From an uncultured Sphingobium sp. (GTDB taxonomy: Bacteria > Pseudomonadota > Alphaproteobacteria > Sphingomonadales > Sphingomonadaceae): a stretch of DNA of 9,783 nucleotides. The notes below the pieces were generated by a model. It saw only the letters and a program-made list of their open reading frames with translations, was not told the DNA's origin and did not search any database. This document shows positions 1 through 5,011 of this stretch, piece after piece (positions within the stretch are counted from its first letter, which is position 1; each line of letters starts with the position of its first letter). The stretch spans positions 1 to 9,783 of the forward strand of contig CAJYHD010000391.1 of the NCBI GenBank assembly GCA_913773715.1, given 5' to 3'. Both the position numbers and the translations under genes were made by a program.

Positions 1-52
1 CGCCGGAACAGGCCGACAGCAGAAGCAGAACGAAGGGCAGCATCGCCCGCAT
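1..52 (-). CDS. Lipoprotein, N-terminal fragment; probable periplasmic cobalamin-binding (BtuF-like) protein
   Basis: Only the first 17 codons are inside the window; the gene continues past the left edge. The peptide reads MRAMLPFVLLLLSACSG, a short hydrophobic signal segment ending in a clear lipobox (LSAC, lipidated Cys at residue 15), so the product should be a lipoprotein. The ATG lies two bases after the btuB stop (TGA-CG-ATG), which implies co-transcription and probably translational coupling with btuB and hence control by the upstream riboswitch. A second in-frame ATG at codon 4 is an alternative start. A gene coupled behind btuB is often the substrate-binding protein of the B12 ABC importer (BtuF), and that is my inference; the visible residues prove only a lipoprotein signal peptide. 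Confidence 0.6.
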   Translation of the reverse strand, partial: MRAMLPFVLLLLSACSG

Positions 53-54
53 CG

Positions 55-1896
55 TCAGTCGAGCTTCACGCGGATGCCGCCATAGACGGCCCGCCCGATG
101 GTGCCGTAGTTCGCGACCGTCTCATACTTCTCGTCGAACAGATTTTCGACCCGGCCATAGAGCGAGAAGCGGTCGCCGACCGGCAGTTCCGCCCGCAGGC
201 TGGCCAGCGTATAACCTTCCAGCCGCACGCTGTTCGCCGCATTGTCGAAGCTGTCGCCGACCATCTGCACCGTGCCGCCGACCACTAGACCGAAGGGCAG
301 GCGATAGTCCGCCGACACGCTCACCGACTGATCGGGCCGCCGCGCCAGATCCTTGCCGACGAAGCCTTCGCTACGGTTTTCGGTGCGGATATAGCTGTAC
401 GCCGCCTGGAACGTCAGCGCGTCGGTCGGGCGCATCAGCAGGCCGACTTCCACGCCGTCCGCGCGGGTGCGGGCGATGTTGGAATAGGTGAAGCTCGCCA
501 TGTCGAAATCGATCTGGTTGCGCGTGCGGCGGTTGAAGTAGGTGACGCTCGCCACAAGTCGCCCACCGACCAGCCGCTGCTCGATTCCCGCGTCCCAGCT
601 TTTCGCCGTTTCGGGCTGAAGCGAAGGCGTGCCGTAGAAAGGCGCGTAAAGCTGATACAGCGTCGGCGCCTTGAACCCTTCGGCATAGCTGCCGCGCAAC
701 ACCGTGTCGGTCGGCAGCGTGTAGGCCGCATTGCCGCTGAACGTGGTGTGGCCGCCGAACGCATCGTCGTCGTCATAGCGGATGCCGCCCGTGATCGCGA
801 GCCGCTCGACCGGCGTCAGCACGACCTCGCCCCAGCCGCTCGTCACGCCGCGCATGAAGGTCGCGATCCCGTCGCGCAGGCGCGTATCCTCATGCTCGGC
901 CCCCACGATGAAGCGGATCGCATCGGACGCGGCATAGTCGCCCTTGTAGGTGTAGCGCTCGCTGCGCCCCTTCGCGAGAAACTGGAGGCGCGGCGTCAGG
1001 TCGCGGTCCAGATTCTCGCGGTCGATATCCGCGATCTGGAACGCGACCGTGTTGCGGAAGCGCCCATCCGCCAGATCGACATGCAGGCCTGCATAGCCGT
1101 ACAGCTCGCGCGCCGTCGAATATTCGCGCGTGTCGGCAAAGGTGTAGTTGGGCGCGGCAAAGCCGTCGAGATCGGTCTTGCTGTCCGCCCAATAGCCGCG
1201 CAGGTCGAGCCGGATGTTGGGCGCGAAGGCGAGTTCCACCCGCCCGGTCGCGCCATATTGGCGATAGCCGTCCTTCTCCTTCCCATCCGCATAGGCGGAA
1301 ATGCCGTCGGTGCGCAGATAGCCGCCGGTCAGCGAAGCCGACAGGATGCCGCTGCTGCCTGAAATGCCGCCGCTCGCGAACACCGTGTCCATGTCACCAT
1401 ATTCGACATTGGCGCGGGCTTGCAGGCCCTGCGTCGGCGCCTGCGTGATGATGTTGACGACGCCGCCGATCGCCTGGCTGCCCCACGGCACCGAGTTCGG
1501 TCCGCGCAATATTTCGACGCGCTGGACCGAGGAGGAAAGCAGGTTGGCGAAGTCGAATCCGCCGCCGGGCGAGGACGGATCGTTGACACGCACGCCGTCG
1601 ATCAGCGTCAGCGTCTGGTCGCTCTCCGCGCCGCGGATGCGCACGCTGGTGACGGTGCCGAGGCCGCCATTGCGCGTCACGGTGACGCCCGGCGTGGTGG
1701 AAAGGAGGTCGCTCAGCGCCACGGTCTGCCGCTGCTCGATCGTCGCCCGGTCGATCACAGTCACGGCTTGGCCGGTCATGTCGGCGGATTGCTCCACGCC
1801 AATTGCAGACACGATGATCGCTTCGGTGCCATCGTCCTGCGCCAAAGCGGGCGTGGCAAGCATGCTGCCAGCCGCGAAAAGGAAAATCGTCTTCAT
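55..1896 (-). CDS. btuB: TonB-dependent vitamin B12 receptor BtuB
   Basis: Outer-membrane 22-strand beta-barrel receptor that imports cobalamins using TonB-ExbBD energy. The 613-residue product is about the size of E. coli BtuB. Residues 1-19 form a signal peptide ending in Ala-Leu-Ala before Gln20; a TonB-box-like stretch TEAIIVSA follows at 24-31. The plug domain covers about 40-155, with SVRIRGAESDQTLTLIDG near 84-101 and the signature RGPNSVPWGSQAIGGVVNIIT at 131-151. The C-terminus (ENLFDEKYETV ... YGGIRVKLD) is a typical receptor barrel end, although the last residue is Asp rather than the usual aromatic. The frame is open up to 2031, but the ATG at 1896 is chosen because it begins exactly at the signal peptide and has a GGGGC ribosome-binding sequence a few bases upstream. 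A cobalamin riboswitch lies in its leader, which strongly supports B12 as substrate over iron siderophores. The next gene follows after two bases. Confidence 0.93.
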   Translation of the reverse strand: MKTIFLFAAGSMLATPALAQDDGTEAIIVSAIGVEQSADMTGQAVTVIDRATIEQRQTVALSDLLSTTPGVTVTRNGGLGTVTSVRIRGAESDQTLTLIDGVRVNDPSSPGGGFDFANLLSSSVQRVEILRGPNSVPWGSQAIGGVVNIITQAPTQGLQARANVEYGDMDTVFASGGISGSSGILSASLTGGYLRTDGISAYADGKEKDGYRQYGATGRVELAFAPNIRLDLRGYWADSKTDLDGFAAPNYTFADTREYSTARELYGYAGLHVDLADGRFRNTVAFQIADIDRENLDRDLTPRLQFLAKGRSERYTYKGDYAASDAIRFIVGAEHEDTRLRDGIATFMRGVTSGWGEVVLTPVERLAITGGIRYDDDDAFGGHTTFSGNAAYTLPTDTVLRGSYAEGFKAPTLYQLYAPFYGTPSLQPETAKSWDAGIEQRLVGGRLVASVTYFNRRTRNQIDFDMASFTYSNIARTRADGVEVGLLMRPTDALTFQAAYSYIRTENRSEGFVGKDLARRPDQSVSVSADYRLPFGLVVGGTVQMVGDSFDNAANSVRLEGYTLASLRAELPVGDRFSLYGRVENLFDEKYETVANYGTIGRAVYGGIRVKLD

Positions 1897-1901
1897 GTCT
1901 T

Positions 1902-1916
1902 GCCCCAATATCGGGC
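1902..1916 (-). promoter_or_regulatory. Small hairpin masking the btuB ribosome-binding site
   Basis: On the minus strand the sequence GCCC-GATATTG-GGGC forms a 4-bp stem whose 3' arm is the GGGGC Shine-Dalgarno-like run, five bases before the btuB ATG. It sits where a cobalamin riboswitch expression platform would block translation initiation. The stem is short, so it could also be chance in GC-rich DNA. Confidence 0.35.
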
Positions 1917-1952
1917 TGCGCGGCGTCGTTTCCCGACACTTGACGCGAGCCG

Positions 1953-1979
1953 AACCCTCTTGTCTCTCACGCGAGGGTT
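1953..1979 (-). promoter_or_regulatory. Inverted repeat in the riboswitch-to-btuB leader
   Basis: A perfect 7-bp inverted repeat (AACCCTC / GAGGGTT, 13-base loop) lies between the B12 box and the btuB start. It is not followed by a U-run on the minus strand, so it does not look like an intrinsic terminator. It may be part of the expression platform or only a leader stem. Confidence 0.35.
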
Positions 1980-2030
1980 TCGGCCTCGTCCGCTCGGCGC
2001 ACCCCGGCCGGGCAGTGGATCGACAGCGCA

Positions 2031-2200
2031 AGGCAGGTCTCCTGGCTCTCGGGTCGTCATGCCGCCCAGCCTTCCCAACTTAACGTCAGTGGCCGGATCG
2101 GGCGGCACTCGCCGATCACAGTTGCGGGGGCAGCGCGGGCCTTGATCCGGCAAAGGATCATCCCGACTTCCCTTTTGATCCCGTTTCCGGGAACCTTGTG
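2031..2200 (-). promoter_or_regulatory. Cobalamin riboswitch controlling btuB
   Basis: The minus strand carries, in the right order, the conserved pieces of the AdoCbl aptamer: AAGGTTCCC at the 5' end, AAAAGGGAA (2176-2168), the core GCCCCCGCAACTGT (2131-2118), GGCCACTG (about 2092-2085), GGGAAGGC, and the B12 box GAGCCAGGAGACCTGCCT ending at 2031. The ends AGGT and ACCT can pair as the closing P1 stem. In this family ligand binding lowers expression of B12 uptake or synthesis genes; the gene controlled here is btuB plus the coupled lipoprotein. The aptamer starts about 35 bases after the btuR stop. The B12 box is about 135 bases from the btuB ATG, a rather long expression platform with no obvious U-tailed terminator, so translational control is more likely than attenuation. 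Confidence 0.93.
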
Positions 2201-2208
2201 CGGGCGCG

Positions 2209-2237
2209 CTGTTAGTCGGCCCGCGACATCAGGTCAA
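2209..2237 (-). promoter_or_regulatory. Candidate sigma70 promoter for the riboswitch-btuB transcript
   Basis: The minus strand reads TTGACC (2237-2232), a 17-base spacer, then TAACAG (2214-2209). The -35 box matches the consensus at 5 of 6 positions and contains the TGA stop of btuR; the -10 matches at 3 of 6. A start near 2202 would put the RNA 5' end just before the aptamer, which is the main reason to believe it. A 6-bp inverted repeat (GCGGGC/GCCCGC, 2200-2205 and 2219-2224) overlaps the spacer and start region. Confidence 0.5.
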
Positions 2238-2845
2238 TATTCGACGCCCTTCTGCGCGTTGAACCCGGCCTGGAAGGGATGCTTCACCTCGGCAAATTCC
2301 GTGACGAGGTCAGCGATGTCCTTCAGTTCCGCGCGGGCGCCGCGCCCGGTAACGCAAATATGCTTGGTAAGCGGGCGATCCTTCAGACATGCCAGAACAT
2401 CGGCGAAGGGCAGCGTGTCATCCGCCAGCACGATATTGAGTTCGTCGAGGATCACGAAGTCGATATCGGGATCGGCAATCAGCGCTCTCGCCCGATCCCA
2501 CCCGCGCGCGGCAGCGGCGATGTCGCGCGCCCGGTCCTGCGTGTCCCAGGTGAAACCCTCGCCCATGCTCTCGAACGACAGGCGATCGGTGTCGAGGCTG
2601 GCGAAGAAATTGCCCTCGCCCGTTTCCCATGTTCCCTTGACGAATTGCACGATCGCGACGCGCATCCCCCAGCCAAGGCTGCGGATCGCCATGCCGAAGG
2701 CGGAGGAGGACTTGCCCTTGCCGTTGCCGGTATGGACGATCAGCAGACCGCGTTCGGCGGTGCGGCGCGCCTGCATCCGGTCGCGCGCCACCTTCATGCG
2801 CTTCATGCGGGCATTGTGGGCGCTGTGATCGGGATCGTCGGACAT
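2234..2845 (-). CDS. btuR: Cob(I)yrinic acid a,c-diamide / cob(I)alamin adenosyltransferase
   Basis: Transfers the 5'-deoxyadenosyl group from ATP to the cobalt of reduced corrinoids, giving adenosylcobalamin in the cytoplasm (BtuR/CobO/CobA type). The 203-residue length fits the family. Residues 38-50 carry the P-loop HTGNGKGKSSSAF; GFTWDTQD lies at 97-104, the acidic strand VILDELN at 131-137, VTGRGA at 165-170, and the end VKHPFQAGFNAQKGVEY is the classic family C-terminus. The basic N-terminal helix (residues 11-30) is also typical. The ATG at 2845 is preceded by AAGAGG, a good ribosome-binding site. The gene follows the GH130 gene after 41 bases and precedes the cobalamin riboswitch. Its product is the riboswitch ligand, but the riboswitch is downstream and so should not control btuR itself. 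The same gene is called cobO in alphaproteobacteria. Confidence 0.95.
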   Translation of the reverse strand: MSDDPDHSAHNARMKRMKVARDRMQARRTAERGLLIVHTGNGKGKSSSAFGMAIRSLGWGMRVAIVQFVKGTWETGEGNFFASLDTDRLSFESMGEGFTWDTQDRARDIAAAARGWDRARALIADPDIDFVILDELNIVLADDTLPFADVLACLKDRPLTKHICVTGRGARAELKDIADLVTEFAEVKHPFQAGFNAQKGVEY

Positions 2846-2886
2846 GGCCTCTTAGTGGCGGCAAGTATCCAACGGCACAAGGGCGC

Positions 2887-4017
2887 TCATTCCGGTACGC
2901 CGTGCCGGAATACCTCCTTGGGAATATGCGTGATCCGGCAGGCGAGGTCCGCCTCGCCCGACGCGACGATATAATGATCGCCGCCATCGACGATCCCCGT
3001 CGTGAACACGATGTCGTGCAGGTAAAGCTGATGCGCCACTCGCTCGGTCAGCGCGGCGTTCGCCTCCAGCAGCGGCTTGTGATCCGTCCGCAGCACGATC
3101 GACGGATCGTTGCGATCCAGCAACGACCAGTAGGTGCGATAGATCCCCGCAATCCCGCTCGGCTCGACGCCATGCCACAGCGCCAGCCATCCCGCGTCGG
3201 TCAGCACCGGCGGCGCCCCCCCGCCGATCCGCACCGTAGCGTCGGTCGCGGCATGAGGCCGGATACCGGGTTTTACATATGGCTTCCAGAACCGCCCGTC
3301 GGGCGACGTCGCCAGATTGATCGACGGCCCCGCGCGCCATTCGCTACCGGGCGGGTAGGCGAAATAGAGGTCGCCCAAGGGCCGCGTCTGCGCCCAGTAG
3401 CGCCCGTCGATCGTCCCCTCGAAAATCAGCATGTCCTTGTTCTGGTGGTCGAGGATGATGTCCTCGAACCGCCAGTTCAATCCATCGCGCGACACGTAAA
3501 GCGTCGTACAGTGCCGCTCCGGACTGACCGAGCAGGTCGTCATCAGCCATTCGTCGCCGACCTTGCTGATGCGCGGGTCTTCGATGCCATAGCATTGGAA
3601 ATCCTGTTCCGGCACGATCGCCTTGTCATAATGGACCGCCACCACCGACAGGCCATTGGGTGTGAGTTCCACCGGCAACAGCCATGACAGGGAGGTCAGC
3701 GCCAGCACGTCCCACCCCTGCCCCTTGATGCGGAAGGTGCGCGGATCGCTGGTCTCCACCTGATCGAGCGGCCAGGCGTCGAGATGATAGCGCCCCTCCG
3801 CCCAGCGCACCGCATGGATATGCCCGCCCTCGATCGGCTGACGCAGCGCCTCTGCCACCCGCACCATCATCAGCAAATTGCCGTTGGCAAGTCGCGTCAG
3901 TCCCGGATTGAAGGCACCCAGCACATAGGTTTCCGCATCCACCTTGCCCGCAAGCGGCGAGCGCGAAAGGTCGACGTCGTCCGGAACGAAGACCAGTTGA
4001 TCGACCGCGCAGCTCAT
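2887..4017 (-). CDS. GH130-family glycoside phosphorylase/hydrolase (beta-mannoside phosphorylase-like)
   Basis: A 376-residue five-bladed beta-propeller enzyme of the GH130 (PH1107-related glycosidase) family. Characterised members mostly phosphorolyse beta-mannosidic bonds to give mannose 1-phosphate; some hydrolyse. Family landmarks are in order: FNPG (36-39), RVAE (53-56), GIEDPRI (144-150; this Glu-Asp motif holds the likely general acid), NKDMLIFEGTIDGRYW (193-208) followed by TRP (211-213), GGGAPPVLTDAGWLALWHGV (265-284) and VFTTGIVDGGDHYIVASGEAD (337-357). There is no signal peptide, so the enzyme should be cytoplasmic. The basic and His residues of the later blades (Lys194, Arg212, His283) are candidate phosphate ligands, which favours phosphorylase over hydrolase; this is inference. 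The ATG overlaps the SDR stop as ATGA, so translation is probably coupled. The exact sugar cannot be told from sequence. Confidence 0.85.
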   Translation of the reverse strand: MSCAVDQLVFVPDDVDLSRSPLAGKVDAETYVLGAFNPGLTRLANGNLLMMVRVAEALRQPIEGGHIHAVRWAEGRYHLDAWPLDQVETSDPRTFRIKGQGWDVLALTSLSWLLPVELTPNGLSVVAVHYDKAIVPEQDFQCYGIEDPRISKVGDEWLMTTCSVSPERHCTTLYVSRDGLNWRFEDIILDHQNKDMLIFEGTIDGRYWAQTRPLGDLYFAYPPGSEWRAGPSINLATSPDGRFWKPYVKPGIRPHAATDATVRIGGGAPPVLTDAGWLALWHGVEPSGIAGIYRTYWSLLDRNDPSIVLRTDHKPLLEANAALTERVAHQLYLHDIVFTTGIVDGGDHYIVASGEADLACRITHIPKEVFRHGVPE

Positions 4018-4772
4018 TCCTCGTCCAATACCCGCGGCACGATCGTCAACTGCTGCACCACCGCCCGACGCGGTTGCGTCAGCAGATAATGGACGCCGAC
4101 CGCGATGTCCTCGGCACGCAGCATCGTCTCTTGCCTGATCATCTCTCGCTGCTTGTCGGCGGGGATGTCGGGATATTGGAAGTCCGCGCCGGTCTTCCCC
4201 GGTTCCACCAGCGACACCTTGATCCCTTTCGGCCCCAGTTCGCGCCGCAGCGCCTCGGCAAAGCCCGCGATCCCGGCCTTGATCCCGGCATAGACAGTCG
4301 ATCCCGGCCCCAGCACATGCGCGCTCATCGACCCGATCAGCACGATGTCGCCCTTGTCGCCCAAAGCCTCGACCGCTGCATGCGCGCTCATGACATAAGC
4401 GGTGAAATCGACCGCTAACGCATAGCGCACTTCGTCGGCGCGCATGTCCGTCAGCCCCTTCGCGGGAACGGCGGCGTTGATGACGACGATGTCCGCGCCG
4501 CCCAGGTAGCTTGTGGCGGCATCCATGAAGCGCGGCACCGCGCCGTCATCGTCCAGATCGATCGCAAGGCCATCGCCCTTTCCCACCTCGTGGATGCAGG
4601 CCAGCGCGTCGTCCAGATGCTCGGGGGTCCGTCCGCAGACGAACACGTCAACTCCCTCGCTTGCCAGCAACACCGCGATCGCGCGACCGATCCCGGTCGT
4701 CCCGCCGGTGATGATGGCGCGCTTGCCGGAAAGGGAGGGCTGGCCGGTATGGGCGTCGGCGCTGTCGGTCAT
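4014..4772 (-). CDS. Short-chain dehydrogenase/reductase (SDR), classical type
   Basis: A 252-residue NAD(P)-dependent oxidoreductase with a Rossmann fold. Visible motifs are TGGTTGIG (22-29) for the dinucleotide, CGRTPE (46-51) at the end of beta-2, where the Arg suggests NADP(H), NAA (99-101), and the catalytic set Ser148, Tyr161 and Lys165 (YAGIK). The Asn that usually completes the classical tetrad appears to be Asp122 (AVDFTAY). The frame is open to 4835, but the ATG at 4772 is preferred: it has an upstream GAGGA about eight bases away and gives the family's normal length. The stop overlaps the start of the GH130 gene (ATGA, 4014-4017), so the two are translated together and may act on the same sugar or aglycone. 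The substrate is unknown. It is the first gene of the minus-strand run and is divergent from the glycosyltransferase. Confidence 0.88.
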   Translation of the reverse strand: MTDSADAHTGQPSLSGKRAIITGGTTGIGRAIAVLLASEGVDVFVCGRTPEHLDDALACIHEVGKGDGLAIDLDDDGAVPRFMDAATSYLGGADIVVINAAVPAKGLTDMRADEVRYALAVDFTAYVMSAHAAVEALGDKGDIVLIGSMSAHVLGPGSTVYAGIKAGIAGFAEALRRELGPKGIKVSLVEPGKTGADFQYPDIPADKQREMIRQETMLRAEDIAVGVHYLLTQPRRAVVQQLTIVPRVLDEE

Positions 4773-4823
4773 GCGGCGTCCTCGTAGGGAAAGATGTCGC
4801 TCCAATTCCCCGCCGCGCGCGAA

Positions 4824-4833
4824 GTTGCGCAAC
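4824..4833. promoter_or_regulatory. Palindrome in the divergent promoter region, possible operator
   Basis: GTTGCGCAAC is a perfect 10-bp palindrome in the 239-base gap between the divergent SDR and glycosyltransferase genes. It overlaps the -35 box of the best plus-strand promoter candidate and lies just downstream of the predicted minus-strand start, so a dimeric regulator bound there could affect both sides. No regulator gene is in the window, and a single short palindrome is weak evidence. Confidence 0.3.
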
Positions 4834-4853
4834 ATCCACTAACACAGGCTAAT
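4825..4853 (+). promoter_or_regulatory. Candidate promoter for the glycosyltransferase-GH130 operon
   Basis: TTGCGC (4825-4830), a 17-base spacer and GCTAAT (4848-4853). The -35 has 3 of 6 and the -10 has 4 of 6 consensus bases. It would leave a leader of about 150 bases before the chosen start at 5012. The match is weak. Confidence 0.25.
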
Positions 4854-4877
4854 TTTCCATCTGTCACATCCAGGCAA
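4849..4877 (-). promoter_or_regulatory. Candidate promoter for the SDR-GH130 operon
   Basis: On the minus strand, TTGCCT (4877-4872), a 17-base spacer and AATTAG (4854-4849). The -35 has 4 of 6 and the -10 has 3 of 6 consensus bases. The -10 overlaps that of the opposite candidate in the only AT-rich patch of the gap. A start near 4842 would give a leader of about 70 bases. The match is weak. Confidence 0.25.
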
Positions 4878-4908
4878 CCTTTTACGCTGCGGCACGTTCA
4901 CCTTCCAT

Positions 4909-4921
4909 ACACCAGCGGTGT
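4909..4921. repeat. Short inverted repeat in the glycosyltransferase leader
   Basis: ACACC-AGC-GGTGT is a perfect 5-bp inverted repeat around a 3-base centre, about 90 bases before the chosen glycosyltransferase start. It could be a small leader hairpin or half-sites for a regulator. It may equally be chance. Confidence 0.25.
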
Positions 4922-5011
4922 CCGGCCCCCGTGCCTTGTCAGGCGCGCTGGAGGCGGGTGCCCTCTTCAGAAAGATCGCTCATGTCGCGTATGCCTCTGG
5001 ACAAGGAAATC

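Noticed and set aside
748..1362. 204-codon plus-strand open frame inside btuB
   Set aside because: Shadow of the receptor gene; the minus-strand protein has full plug and barrel motifs over the same bases.
1897..2031. Upstream extension of btuB to 2031
   Set aside because: The added 45 residues are Arg/Ser/Pro-rich, start at the B12 box, and would bury the signal peptide; the ATG at 1896 starts at the signal peptide.
1346..2145. Overlapping plus-strand open frames of 241-245 codons across the btuB 5' end and riboswitch
   Set aside because: They run through the conserved aptamer and signal peptide region on the opposite strand and show no protein family signal.
1893..2153. Minus-strand 86-codon frame across the riboswitch
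   Set aside because: It lies in structured RNA with conserved aptamer bases and has no recognisable protein features; a leader peptide cannot be fully excluded but there is no support.
2200..2224. GC-rich inverted repeat after btuR as an intrinsic terminator
   Set aside because: The stem is only 6 bp with a 13-base loop and is not followed by U residues; it coincides with the proposed promoter spacer and start region.
4773..4835. Upstream extension of the SDR to 4835
   Set aside because: The extra 21 residues add nothing conserved, and the ATG at 4772 has a better ribosome-binding site.
4931..5011. GTG start at 4931 for the glycosyltransferase
   Set aside because: There is no good ribosome site there, and the conserved protein begins just after 5012; the extension looks like leader sequence.
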